DNA from: CAYRSS01 sp964426945
GTDB taxonomy: Bacteria; Planctomycetota; Phycisphaerae; UBA1845
Length of the DNA stretch: 64,000 nt
Assembly: GCA_964426945.1 (NCBI GenBank)
Contig: CAYRSS010000001.1
Span: forward strand, 124,001-188,000
Direction: 5' to 3'
The position numbers and the translations under genes were made by a program. Shown here one piece after another: positions 37,593-46,905 of the stretch; positions within the stretch are counted from its first letter, which is position 1; every line of letters starts with the position of its first letter. The notes below the pieces were generated by a model, which made no database searches, was not told the DNA's origin, and worked only from the letters and a program-made list of their open reading frames with translations.

Positions 37593-39011
37593 ATGTCTGG
37601 CGGAACCCGGATCGAGAAGGACAGCATGGGCGAGATGCGCGTGCCCGAGGACGCGCTGTGGGGAGCGCAGACGCAGCGGGCGGTCGAAAACTTCCCGATC
37701 AGCGGCTACCGGTTCGGGCGGCGGTTCGTCCGGGCGATGGGGCTGGTCAAGCAGGCGGCGGCGAAAGTCAACCAGGCGCTGGGCAAGCTCGACGAGAAGC
37801 GCGCCTCGTTGATCGTCAAGGCGGCCCAGGACGTCGTCGACGGCAAGCTCGACGATCACTTCGTGCTCGACATCTTCCAGACCGGCTCGGGTACGAGCAC
37901 CAACATGAACGCCAACGAGGTGATCTCGAACCGCGCGATCCAGCTCGCCGGCGGGAAGATCGGCTCGCGCGACCCCGTGCACCCCAACGACCACGTCAAC
38001 ATGGGGCAGAGCTCCAATGACGTGATCCCCACGGCGATCCACCTCGCCGTTGCGGAGGCGCTCAAGATCGATCTGGCGCCCGCCCTGCAGCACCTTCAGC
38101 AGGCCCTCGCGGCGAAAGCCAAGGCGTTCGACGACATCGTCAAGATCGGCCGCACCCATCTCATGGACGCGACGCCGGTACGGCTGGGACAGGAGTTTGC
38201 GGGCTTCGCCCGGCAGGCGGAACTGTCCGTGATGCGGGTGCACAAGGCGATCAACGCCCTCCGTGAGCTGCCCATCGGCGGCACGGCCGTCGGGACGGGC
38301 ATCAACACGCACGCGGAATTCGGCCGCCGAATGTCGGCAGCGCTGGCCGAGGTGACGGGTATCGAATTCGTCGAGGCGGCGGACCACTTCGAGGCTCAGG
38401 CGTCAAAGGACGCGGTGTGCGAGGCCTCAGGGCAGCTCAAGACGGTAGCGGTGGCGCTGACCAAGATCGCGAGCGACATTCGCCTGCTGGGCAGCGGGCC
38501 GCGCTGCGGCATCGGCGAGATCCTTTTGCCCGCCACCCAGCCCGGCAGCAGCATCATGCCCGGCAAGGTGAACCCGGTGATGAGCGAGATGCTCGTCCAG
38601 GTCTGCGCTCAGGTGATCGGCAACGACGCGGCGGTGACGATCGGCTGCCGCGATGGGCATTTCGAACTGAACGTGATGATGCCGATGATGACCCACAACG
38701 TGCTGGAGTCGATCCGGCTGCTCGCGGCCGGCGCGCGGGTCTTCGCCGACCGCTGCGTGGCGGGAATCGAGGCGAACAAAGCCCGCTGTGAGGAACTGAT
38801 CGAGGGCTCGCTCGCCATGTGCACGAGCCTCGCGCCGATCATCGGTTATGACAGCGCCGCCGCCGTGGCCAAGGAGGCGTACGCGAAGGGGCGGACAGTG
38901 CGCGAAATCGCTTTGGCGCAGAAACTGCTCAGCGCCGAGGAACTCGCCCGCGTGCTCGATGCTCGGGCCATGACGATCGCCGGCGCGAGTGACGGTGGCG
39001 GGGGTGGCTGA
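37593..39011 (+). CDS. fumC: Fumarate hydratase class II
   Basis: The product is 472 residues. GAAGGAG lies upstream of ATG 37593. Motifs include GSGTSTNMNANEV, GRTHLMDATPVRLGQ with the catalytic His near residue 188, and the signature loop GSSIMPGKVNPV near residue 320. It interconverts fumarate and malate in the TCA cycle. It has the usual length, and no fumarase A/B features are seen. It converges on the secreted dehydrogenase gene with 13 bases between stops. Confidence 0.96.
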   Translation: MSGGTRIEKDSMGEMRVPEDALWGAQTQRAVENFPISGYRFGRRFVRAMGLVKQAAAKVNQALGKLDEKRASLIVKAAQDVVDGKLDDHFVLDIFQTGSGTSTNMNANEVISNRAIQLAGGKIGSRDPVHPNDHVNMGQSSNDVIPTAIHLAVAEALKIDLAPALQHLQQALAAKAKAFDDIVKIGRTHLMDATPVRLGQEFAGFARQAELSVMRVHKAINALRELPIGGTAVGTGINTHAEFGRRMSAALAEVTGIEFVEAADHFEAQASKDAVCEASGQLKTVAVALTKIASDIRLLGSGPRCGIGEILLPATQPGSSIMPGKVNPVMSEMLVQVCAQVIGNDAAVTIGCRDGHFELNVMMPMMTHNVLESIRLLAAGARVFADRCVAGIEANKARCEELIEGSLAMCTSLAPIIGYDSAAAVAKEAYAKGRTVREIALAQKLLSAEELARVLDARAMTIAGASDGGGGG

Positions 39012-39024
39012 CGCCTCGCGCTCG

Positions 39025-42000
39025 TCAATCGCCGCCGACCTCGCTGGTGCGCTGCATGGCCGCGTAGTCGGCGAGGTCATAGTCCCCATCGCCATCGGCG
39101 TCGCCGTTGGCCGCGCACGCCGGCAGGTCTCCGCTGAGGCACGGGGCCGAGCACGGCCCCGTCATGTGCGCGGCGAACAGCGCCAGGTCCGCCGTGTTGA
39201 CGTCGTGGTTGCAATCCAGGTCTCCGACCACGGGATGCAGGCACGGACCGTGAACGCACGCGTTGTTGACGCACGCGTCAGCGGTGCAGGAGATGCCGTC
39301 GAGACAGTCGGCATCGGTAGCGCAGGCCGTGGCGGCACAGTCCGGGTAGAGGTAGACCGACCGCAGCGTGCTGAGCCCCAGCGGATCGGTGACCAGCAGG
39401 TCGAATTCGAAGAAGTAGAGCTCATCCGCACAGCCCAGCGGTTCGGTGACGCCCTCGGACGAGCAGTTGTTTTCGAAGTATTCCACGTGGATGTGGTCTT
39501 CGTGGTGCAGGATCGTGCGCCAGCGGCACGCGAGCGTGCCCAAAGCGTGTTCGGCGTCGGTGATGTCCGCTTCCAGATCAAAGTGCTGAGCGATCTGAAT
39601 CGAGTAGAGCGCGCCGTCGGTGGGACTCGTGATGGTCACCTCCGGGGGGCTGTTGTTCAGCGAGATGGTGACCTGCGCGCTGCGCGTGAGTCCGCCGTCG
39701 TCGGTCACGGTGAGGGTGGCGACGTAGTTGGTCGCGGCTGTGGGTTGAGCGATCGGATCTGCCAGCACGCGGAGCTCGCCCACGCCGATGTAACCGGTTG
39801 ACCCGCCGGGGTCGCCGATCAGGCGGACACCGTCGGCCGCGACGGGGTCAAAGGCAAATTCGAACATCTCCCAATCCACTCCGTTGGCGCCCGGATAGGC
39901 CGGGGCGACGGCGAGGCCGGTCACCGGTGTCCACGAGCCGCCCACGCGAACCTCGACGGCGAGGGTGTCGAACCAGCCCCCGTCCGGCTGTTCCAATCCC
40001 TCCACGAAGACCACGCCGCGCAGCGTTCTCGCCGCGGGGAAGGTGTACCCGATCCAGTCCACCGAGCCTTGGTCGCCACCGTGGGTGGTGTCGTATTGGA
40101 GGCGCGGATCGGTGTCGCCAAGGTCTGGGTAGACGCCGTCGCGAATGGTTTCGGCGTCGGTGGCGCCATCGCCTTGCGGCGTCGGCGGCGCAAGTTCGAA
40201 CAGCCGCGCGACGATGGTCCCCGTCGCGGTGATGTCGTCTGTCAGGTATCGGTGCAGCGGATCGGCGAGCCGGCTGGGCGGCGTCCCATCGCCGAAATCC
40301 CACTCGTAGCGGAGCGGTCCGCTCTCGGGGTCGGACGATGCGCTCCCGGTGAACTGGGCTGGCAACTGGGCGGGCCCGAAGGTCACGTCGGCCGTCGCGA
40401 CCGCCGTCGGCCGCAGGTTGCCGGGAGCGTATTCGATGCTGCGAAGCTGGTACTCCTCGATGTTGCGGTCGTAGTCGATGTAGTAGATCGCGTTGCCGGA
40501 GGGGTGAACCGCCATGGCGACGATCGCCCCGAACCCGTTGGCGGCAAACTCCCGCACCGCCGTCAGCCGGTCTTCTTCATCGAAGACAAAGTTGCGGATC
40601 CACCCGCTCGACCAGTCAGCCTGGAAGTACGTGTCGTGGTATTCCTCCGGGAAGATTCCTTCGCTGTACCACGTGCCACCGATCACGCACTCGCCCTGGA
40701 ATGGGGCACCGGTAACCGGCGAGTTGACGGAGCCGAGCGTGTTGATCGTGGCCGATGTGCCGGTGTAGGTCGGCGTGCGGGCGAGCAGTGAGTTGTGGCG
40801 AAACTCGATCTTCGGCCGCGTGTGAATGTGCTTCAGGATATTCGCGGGCACCTGCTGCGTGGGGTCGCAGGGGTTGGGATAGGACGGGTTCTCCAGCAGG
40901 GTATCCTGGTGGATGAGATCGCGAAAACGGAAGAAAGGCTGATCGCAGAGTCCCTGTCCGGGCGGCGTCGTGCCGTAGAGCGGGTTGGGCGCGTCCTGGT
41001 TGTAAACATCCTGGTAGTAGTAGCCGGGTCCGCCGTTGTAGATATCCTGGATCAGCAGCCCGTCGTAGAGCGGCCAGCCGAAGTTCTCGCCGCCTTCGCC
41101 GCGGGAAACCTGAATCTCCTCCCACTTGAACCAGCCCACGTCGCCGACGTAGATCGCGCCGGGCGAATTCGCGTGGCGGTCGTGCGAGCTGCCGGGGCGC
41201 ACGCTGAGCCGGAAGGGGTTGCGCGCCCCGAGCGCCCACACGCGTGAGCGCGGCGCGCGGGGCGCCGCCGGATCGAAGAACGGATTGTCGTGAAGCCCGT
41301 CGCCGGTGTCAGGGTCGATGCGCAGGATCTTGCCGGAGAGCGAATCCACCAGCTGGGCGCGGTACGGACCCACGTCTTCCTTGGGCGTGATGATGCCGTC
41401 GGCGATTCCCGTGCAGCTGGTGCCCGCGATGCACCCGCCGGTGTCCCAGAGGCTGGCGCCGTCGCCGGCGCCTACAAGGAGGCTGCCGTCTTCACCAAAC
41501 GCGAGCCCGCCGCCGCCGTGGTTGCGTGCGGTGATCGGGATACCGGTGGAGAGAGTCTCTCCGATGAGGATCGTCCGGCTGCCGGGGACGATGCTGTTGA
41601 AGTTGTCCGCCGCGTCGGCCTGGTATCGCGTGACTCGGCCGATCGTGGCGCGGTTGGCGTCAAACCCGGGCATGTAACCGGGCAGACCGAACTGGGTGAC
41701 ATAGTGATGGTCCGCGGCGTAGAACAGGTAGAGGAAGCCGTTCTCATCGAAGTGCGGATCGAGGGCGAAGCCAAGAAGTCCGAGGTCTCCCCACTTGAGG
41801 CACTCCTCGGAGATGTCGATCAGCGGCGTGGCGGCCTTCACGCCGTTTTCCACGATCCACACCCGGCCGTCCCGCTCCGACACGAAGAGCCGGCCGTCGG
41901 GGGCGAACGCCAGTCCGATCGCGCGGTTCCAGTCGCAGAGGATGCAAGTGTCCACGAAGCCCGGCGGCAGGGCGCTGGCAGCCTGTGGCGACAGAGCAGT

Positions 42001-42075
42001 TCCCAGGGCCGCTAGCAGTACGCAGCGCGCAGCGAGGCCACGCGAGAACTGTTCAAGACTTCCCCGCCTTGGCAT
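39025..42075 (-). CDS. Secreted PQQ-type sugar dehydrogenase with PKD, discoidin-like and dockerin domains
   Basis: The product is 1016 residues from ATG 42075, with CGAGGAGGGG just upstream and a signal peptide ending near AASA. Residues about 37-520 form a GdhB/YliI-type beta-propeller: AIGLAFAPDGRLFVSERDGRV, LGLLGFALDPHFDENGFLY and HGGGGLAFGEDG. Next come a PKD domain (YEWDFGDGTP), an F5/8C discoidin-like domain (about 645-790) and an Ig-like segment. A planctomycete-type dockerin ends the protein, with GDLDCNHDVNTADL and NGDADGDGDYDLADY repeats. It probably oxidises a carbohydrate or acts as a surface-bound beta-propeller. Confidence 0.87.
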   Translation of the reverse strand: MPRRGSLEQFSRGLAARCVLLAALGTALSPQAASALPPGFVDTCILCDWNRAIGLAFAPDGRLFVSERDGRVWIVENGVKAATPLIDISEECLKWGDLGLLGFALDPHFDENGFLYLFYAADHHYVTQFGLPGYMPGFDANRATIGRVTRYQADAADNFNSIVPGSRTILIGETLSTGIPITARNHGGGGLAFGEDGSLLVGAGDGASLWDTGGCIAGTSCTGIADGIITPKEDVGPYRAQLVDSLSGKILRIDPDTGDGLHDNPFFDPAAPRAPRSRVWALGARNPFRLSVRPGSSHDRHANSPGAIYVGDVGWFKWEEIQVSRGEGGENFGWPLYDGLLIQDIYNGGPGYYYQDVYNQDAPNPLYGTTPPGQGLCDQPFFRFRDLIHQDTLLENPSYPNPCDPTQQVPANILKHIHTRPKIEFRHNSLLARTPTYTGTSATINTLGSVNSPVTGAPFQGECVIGGTWYSEGIFPEEYHDTYFQADWSSGWIRNFVFDEEDRLTAVREFAANGFGAIVAMAVHPSGNAIYYIDYDRNIEEYQLRSIEYAPGNLRPTAVATADVTFGPAQLPAQFTGSASSDPESGPLRYEWDFGDGTPPSRLADPLHRYLTDDITATGTIVARLFELAPPTPQGDGATDAETIRDGVYPDLGDTDPRLQYDTTHGGDQGSVDWIGYTFPAARTLRGVVFVEGLEQPDGGWFDTLAVEVRVGGSWTPVTGLAVAPAYPGANGVDWEMFEFAFDPVAADGVRLIGDPGGSTGYIGVGELRVLADPIAQPTAATNYVATLTVTDDGGLTRSAQVTISLNNSPPEVTITSPTDGALYSIQIAQHFDLEADITDAEHALGTLACRWRTILHHEDHIHVEYFENNCSSEGVTEPLGCADELYFFEFDLLVTDPLGLSTLRSVYLYPDCAATACATDADCLDGISCTADACVNNACVHGPCLHPVVGDLDCNHDVNTADLALFAAHMTGPCSAPCLSGDLPACAANGDADGDGDYDLADYAAMQRTSEVGGD

Positions 42076-42169
42076 GAGTCCCCCTCCTCGATGGTCGCTG
42101 CGCGGTGCGATAAGCATCGTGGCGCGCGACCTGGTGGCCACCGGCCCCTCGCTGCGACATGGTCAGGGA

Positions 42170-42198
42170 ATTATCGCGGACCGAACGGGTGGTTTCAA
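42170..42198 (-). promoter_or_regulatory. Sigma70-type promoter of the secreted dehydrogenase gene
   Basis: On the - strand, TTGAAA (42198-42193) and GATAAT (42175-42170) are separated by 17 bases; the expected start near 42163 leaves an 88-base leader before ATG 42075. Confidence 0.6.
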
Positions 42199-42245
42199 TG
42201 CCTCGACGCGTTGCCGTCAAAGTCGGGCACCCGCCCCGATATTCA

Positions 42246-42274
42246 CGCGGCCCATGCTTCCGGCGTGGGCCGCG
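42246..42274 (-). terminator. Hairpin after the exbBD operon
   Basis: CGCGGCCCA and TGGGCCGCG pair over nine bases around an 11-base loop, about 40 bases after the stop of the helical-repeat protein gene. No T tract follows on the - strand, so termination is plausible but not certain. Confidence 0.4.
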
Positions 42275-42313
42275 GCCGGGTCGGAGTCGGCGGTGCGCGG
42301 GATTCCGACGCGT

Positions 42314-45070
42314 TTACCGGCCGGCCCGGCGCTGGACCTCGCGCTTGAGGGCCTGGATTTCCCGGGCTGTGCGGGACTCCCCGGTTGGACCAATGGCGGG
42401 GTGCAGGGTTTCGTGCTGCTGGATGACGCGGAGCACGTCCGCGGGCGGCTGGCCGAGTTCGAGTCGGGACTGCAGATCTCGGAGCAGCGCTCGGAAGTGC
42501 AGCGGCTCGGTGGCCGGGGTACCCAGGAAGATGCGGTTGAAGAGGGGCAAGGCGGCTGCGTGATTACCGCCCCGGTAGAGGCTCTCGGCGTAGCCCCAGG
42601 CGGCGCGGAGATCTGCATCGGGGGGCAGGTCGGCGGCAGGCGGTGCTACGCCCAGGCGTTCCGCGAACGCGGCCAGGGCGGCGTCGATCTTTCCGGCGCG
42701 GAGGCGCGCCTCGGCAGCCTGAAGCCGGATGGCCCCGGGGTTGGTCACGCGCGCGGCGAACCGCGGGTCGGCGGCCCAGGCGAGAATCTGCTCGGCGATG
42801 CGCAGGGCGGCCTCGGCCTTCGCGGCGGCCTCCTCGTCGCGATCGGCTTCGTAGAGCGTTGTCCATTCGGCGACGGCGGCGTCGTACAACGTCTGCAGGG
42901 TGCCGCCGGCGTTCTCGGGATCGTTCTCGATGAATGCCGGGATCAGCGCGACGGCCTCGTCGGCTCGGCCGAGGCGTTCGAGCGCCGCCATGCGCGTGCG
43001 GTAAACGCGACCGATCAGGCCCGGCGCCTTGCCGAACCGCTGCTCGAAGTCGGCAAGGATCTCCAGCGCCTTCTCGGGTCTCTGGAGCATTTCGGTCGTG
43101 TGACCTTCGGCGAAAATCACCGCAGCGGAAGCGAGGTATCGCTCCAGGGCCTGTTTGCGCGCCGGGTCAGGCTCGCGTTCGGCGGCCGGAGCGAGCCGGC
43201 TGACGACTGCCCGCTGAGCGTCGAGAAACTCAGCAACGAGCCGCTGCTGCTCGACGGTGGATCGCGGCGTGGATCCGCGCCCTGCGAGCAGCAGTCCCAG
43301 GCTCTGGAAGCGGGCGTGCACGGCGTCGAGTTCATGGTCATGGCCGGGCTCGATGGCGGCGAACTGGCGGGCGGCCTCATCATGCCGGCCGAGATCGTCG
43401 AGCAGTCGCGCATAGAAAAAACGCCAGTACTTCGCGTCTTCGGTCGGTTCGTATCGCAGGACCAGCGTCTGGAGCGCCTCGAAATACACGCGACGGGCTG
43501 CGTCGTCCGCGGGTCGCGCTTCGTGGAGGCGGAAGGCGAGCTGCACGGCGAGGGCGGCGCTTTGCGCGGCTCGGTCGCAGTCGGGCCGCTCCCTGGCGAC
43601 GCGCAGGAACGAGTCGGCTGCCTGCTGCAGGCGACCCTGCCGCTGGTAAGCGACCGCCACGTTGAACAGCACTTCGGGAACCAGGTCGGCCTCCGCCTCG
43701 CCGGCGTTGTCCAGCAGACTCCGCCCGATTTCGACCGCGCGGCGCAGCAACTCGCCCTGCCGCGCCTGGTCCTCCGCGCCGGAAGAGGCGCTGAGCAGTC
43801 CGGCGATCAGCGCACAGCGCTGGAGCGGATCCAGAGCGGCCGGGTCCGCATCGAGGCCAATCTTCTCGACCAGAAGAGCGTAGATCTCGTCGCGGTGGTC
43901 GGGCTCACGACGCGCTAGGCGGGCCAGCGGCTGCCACGCGGCGACGCGGAATCGCGCGGCATCGAGCCTCTCGTTTGCGGCGGCGGCCCCCGCCGAACGG
44001 CGGAGCATGACTTCGCGCTCCAGCAGGGCGGCCACCAGGCGCAAGGGGAAGCCCTGCTGTGCGCGGGTCGCGCTGCGCGAGGCGAAGCGCGTGATCAGCG
44101 CCTGGGCTTCGTCGAGCAGCCCGGCGTCCAGCTCCGTGCGAACGCGCTCGATCAGGGCGATGTCGGCCACCCAGGCGGCGGCTGTCTGCGTCGTGGGATC
44201 GGGGATGGCGTCCACGATGCTCATGGCCAGGTCGAGGCTCTCTCGCGCCGCTCGCCGATCGTCCAGCCGACGGAGCACCATGCCCCGCAGCAGCACGGCG
44301 TGCGCCTGGATTCGGCTCAGCTCGTGGGGCACGTCGGTGAGGCCTGGGTTCGCTGCCAGCATTTCTCGGACGCGGCCCAGCCGCTCGGCGCGGGCGGGGT
44401 CGTCGGGGCTGCGCGAGATCGCATCCTGGAACCATGCCCACAGGAGGCGGTAATCCACCTCCGGCGCCATGCGATCCAGCTTGTCTACAAAGCCGGACTT
44501 CTCAAGGCTTTCGAACTGCGCGCTCGTGAGGGCGTCCATCCGCTCGAATTCAGCGGCGATTTCCGTCCGGGCGCGCTCCAGCACCTCAATCGCGCGGGCG
44601 GACAGCTCGCCGAGGCGCAGGCGGTTCTGGGCGGCTCCGCCGTGGTAGAGGATGGCGGCGTAGTGCGGCTCGGCCTCCTCGGTGACCAGCGAGCGACCGA
44701 GCGCGAGCATCCATTCGAAGCGGTCGCTGTCGTCGGGGCGCAGTTCGATGATGCGGGCGAGCATCGCGTTGGCCTCGGCGAGGGCGGCCATGCGCTCGGC
44801 GCGCGGAAGCGACGGATCGGCGAAGCGGCCGAGCTTGATGTCCCGCTCCATGAGGAGCCGGGAGCCGGGATCGCGCGGTGGGAAGTCTTTCAGGTGGAGT
44901 TCGAGCAACTCGTCGAGGCCGCGCCGCTTGAGGCCGTGACGGAAGACGTTTCCATCGAGGCGGATTTCCTCGGCCGGCGGGGCCGGGTCCTGCTCCTGGG
45001 CAGCCGCCGGCGTGGTCGCAACGAGCAACCACGCGGCGATCATCGCCGACAAGACGAACAGGCGACGCAC
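42314..45070 (-). CDS. Large exported helical-repeat (TPR-like) protein of the exbBD operon
   Basis: The product is 918 residues from GTG 45070, giving a signal peptide ending near TTPAAA; a longer open frame upstream overlaps the exbD gene. The rest is Ala/Arg/Leu/Glu-rich helices of TPR style (for example LFNVAVAYQRQGRLQQAADSFLRVA and AQLRLGEL-type segments), many about 34-40 residues long. No enzyme motif was seen. It lies 14 bases after exbD2 and ends the operon. It is likely a periplasmic scaffold for the motor complex. Confidence 0.75.
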   Translation of the reverse strand: MRRLFVLSAMIAAWLLVATTPAAAQEQDPAPPAEEIRLDGNVFRHGLKRRGLDELLELHLKDFPPRDPGSRLLMERDIKLGRFADPSLPRAERMAALAEANAMLARIIELRPDDSDRFEWMLALGRSLVTEEAEPHYAAILYHGGAAQNRLRLGELSARAIEVLERARTEIAAEFERMDALTSAQFESLEKSGFVDKLDRMAPEVDYRLLWAWFQDAISRSPDDPARAERLGRVREMLAANPGLTDVPHELSRIQAHAVLLRGMVLRRLDDRRAARESLDLAMSIVDAIPDPTTQTAAAWVADIALIERVRTELDAGLLDEAQALITRFASRSATRAQQGFPLRLVAALLEREVMLRRSAGAAAANERLDAARFRVAAWQPLARLARREPDHRDEIYALLVEKIGLDADPAALDPLQRCALIAGLLSASSGAEDQARQGELLRRAVEIGRSLLDNAGEAEADLVPEVLFNVAVAYQRQGRLQQAADSFLRVARERPDCDRAAQSAALAVQLAFRLHEARPADDAARRVYFEALQTLVLRYEPTEDAKYWRFFYARLLDDLGRHDEAARQFAAIEPGHDHELDAVHARFQSLGLLLAGRGSTPRSTVEQQRLVAEFLDAQRAVVSRLAPAAEREPDPARKQALERYLASAAVIFAEGHTTEMLQRPEKALEILADFEQRFGKAPGLIGRVYRTRMAALERLGRADEAVALIPAFIENDPENAGGTLQTLYDAAVAEWTTLYEADRDEEAAAKAEAALRIAEQILAWAADPRFAARVTNPGAIRLQAAEARLRAGKIDAALAAFAERLGVAPPAADLPPDADLRAAWGYAESLYRGGNHAAALPLFNRIFLGTPATEPLHFRALLRDLQSRLELGQPPADVLRVIQQHETLHPAIGPTGESRTAREIQALKREVQRRAGR

Positions 45071-45083
45071 CGTCGGGCGCGGC

Positions 45084-45587
45084 TCAGCGACTGAATGCGA
45101 TGTTGCGGTATTCACAGCGAACGGCAGCGTTCCAGGCGTTGACCACGTGATCCCAGCGAACGGTGGCGTCGGCGGCGACGACGATCGGCGTGTCGGCGTC
45201 GAAGCCGGGCTTCTTCTGGATTTCGGCGAGGGCATCCGCGAGTTGGAGAAAGTCGATCGGGGCGACGTCGAAGCCGTCGATCCGGATGCTGCAGCCTTCG
45301 CCCTCCGGGCCGCTGCCCGACAGACGGATCACCACGGGGCTCACCGGCAGGGCAACCGCGACCGCGCCGCGGTCGGCGGGCATGCGCGAGCTGAGGATAC
45401 CCTCGGGCTGCTGGATGGTTCGCGTAACGAGGAAGAAGATCAGCATCATGAACGTCATGTCGATCATCGGGGCGATGTTGACCGCGATGGGGTTGCGCGG
45501 CCGGGCGAAGCGGCGGCTGCGCGGCTTGTGCGACAGCAGCGGCTCGTCGGGCAGGGGCGAGGCATGGGTTGTCGGCGGGTGAGGCAC
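45084..45587 (-). CDS. exbD: ExbD/TolR-family protein 2
   Basis: The product is 167 residues from GTG 45587, with GGGAG seven bases upstream. A basic cytoplasmic start leads to the single membrane helix NIAPMIDMTFMMLIFFLV, which carries the conserved Asp used in proton coupling. A periplasmic beta-alpha domain follows, ending with RWDHVVNAWNAA. ExbD partners ExbB in energy-transducing complexes. It is the second of two adjacent ExbD copies, 13 bases after the first. Confidence 0.9.
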   Translation of the reverse strand: MPHPPTTHASPLPDEPLLSHKPRSRRFARPRNPIAVNIAPMIDMTFMMLIFFLVTRTIQQPEGILSSRMPADRGAVAVALPVSPVVIRLSGSGPEGEGCSIRIDGFDVAPIDFLQLADALAEIQKKPGFDADTPIVVAADATVRWDHVVNAWNAAVRCEYRNIAFSR

Positions 45588-45600
45588 AACCGACTCCCGG

Positions 45601-46038
45601 CTAGTCGCTGGTCAGCGCAGCCACGTTAAGGACTTCGATCTTCTGCTCGGCCACCATGGCCATCGCAGCGCGGACATCCCGGTACTGGAGGCGCCGATCC
45701 GCGCGAATCACCACCCCCAGCCCGGGCGATTCTCGACGCCACGCGACGAGCTGTGCGGCCAGGGCGCTGAGCGGCTCCGGGGGGTTGGCGCCAAGGCTGT
45801 ACAGCGGCGTCTCACCGTCGGCCGCGGCGCGGCAGTTGAGCACGACGCGCTCGCCGGTCCGCGCGGCCACCGCCTGGCTTGCCGCCGGGTCCGGCAGCTC
45901 CATCGGCACAAATTCCTGCGACGACACCACGCTGATGAGCATGTAGAAGATCGACAACGTGAAGATGATGTCGATCAGCGGGGTGGAGTTGAAATCCAGC
46001 CCCCGGCTCTGCCTACGGTGTCTCGGCACGTACAGCAT
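45601..46038 (-). CDS. exbD: ExbD/TolR-family protein 1
   Basis: The product is 145 residues with GGGAG six bases before ATG 46038. The membrane helix NSTPLIDIIFTLSIFYML has the functional Asp. The periplasmic part has VVIRADRRLQYRDVRAAM. It follows exbB after 30 bases. Having two ExbDs suggests a heteromeric motor, as seen in some Ton/Tol-like planctomycete loci. Confidence 0.9.
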   Translation of the reverse strand: MLYVPRHRRQSRGLDFNSTPLIDIIFTLSIFYMLISVVSSQEFVPMELPDPAASQAVAARTGERVVLNCRAAADGETPLYSLGANPPEPLSALAAQLVAWRRESPGLGVVIRADRRLQYRDVRAAMAMVAEQKIEVLNVAALTSD

Positions 46039-46068
46039 GAAGGCTCCCGCGCCGCTGCGCGGATAGAA

Positions 46069-46857
46069 CTACGCGGTGCGCTGCGCCGGCGCCGCGGCGG
46101 GACCGCTGGGCCGGAAGACCGCCAGGGTCCGCTCGACGGCCAGCGCGCATTCAGCGGTCAGCACGTCGATGCGGTTGCGGAAGATGGCGAACGCGCTGAG
46201 CGAGGGGATCGCCACGAGCAATCCCCAGAAGGTCGTGATGAGCGCTATTGCGATCTTGTCGGCCACGTCGCGGGCGGGCGGGAAGGCGTCCTGCGCGTGA
46301 ATCTCGGCGAAGAGCAGGATCATGCCGTAGACCGTGCCGAACAGGCCGATCATCGGCGAGACGTTGCCGATCACGTTCAGGTATTCGATCTTTCGGAACA
46401 GGCGCGCGGATCGCTCCTCCAGCGACTCCTGCACCGCCCGTTCCATCGAAGCGTAGCCGTGGGCGGCTTCGACGAGCCCGGCGGTCAGCACGTGGCCGAG
46501 CATGCTCGGCTCCTCGGAGGCGAAGCGGACCGCCTCGGCATACTGACGCTCATCGAGCAACGTCTTGATCCGACCGGCCGCGTCACCCGGGACGATTGAA
46601 GCCCGGCGGATCGAAATGCAGTGCTCGACCGCCAGGGCGAGTGCAACAATAGACAGGGCGATGAGGCCGACGGTGATCCACCCGCCCTTGAGGACGAAGA
46701 AGTCGAACCACTTCAGGTCCGGCGTGACAGATTCCGTGGACGGGGTCGCGGCCGCAGCACGCGGGGGCTGGGCGGCCGACTGGGCGGCGGCCCGCGTGCT
46801 GATGAGCACGCCGACAGCCACGGCCAGGCACAGGGCGTAACAGGCGATTCTGAGCAA
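46069..46857 (-). CDS. exbB: ExbB/TolQ-family proton channel protein
   Basis: The product is 262 residues. AGGAGA at 46869-46864 is six bases from TTG 46857, so I prefer this start to TTG 46863. An N-terminal signal-like segment is followed by GWITVGLIALSIVALALAVEHC, a large cytoplasmic loop, then IGNVSPMIGLFGTVYGMILLF and ITTFWGLLVAIPSL, the channel helices of MotA/TolQ/ExbB proteins. It works with the two ExbD proteins encoded next. Confidence 0.92.
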   Translation of the reverse strand: MLRIACYALCLAVAVGVLISTRAAAQSAAQPPRAAAATPSTESVTPDLKWFDFFVLKGGWITVGLIALSIVALALAVEHCISIRRASIVPGDAAGRIKTLLDERQYAEAVRFASEEPSMLGHVLTAGLVEAAHGYASMERAVQESLEERSARLFRKIEYLNVIGNVSPMIGLFGTVYGMILLFAEIHAQDAFPPARDVADKIAIALITTFWGLLVAIPSLSAFAIFRNRIDVLTAECALAVERTLAVFRPSGPAAAPAQRTA

Positions 46858-46905
46858 GGACAATCTCCTGATCAGGCGATGGTCAGTTGGGCGCGGCCGA
46901 ATCCA

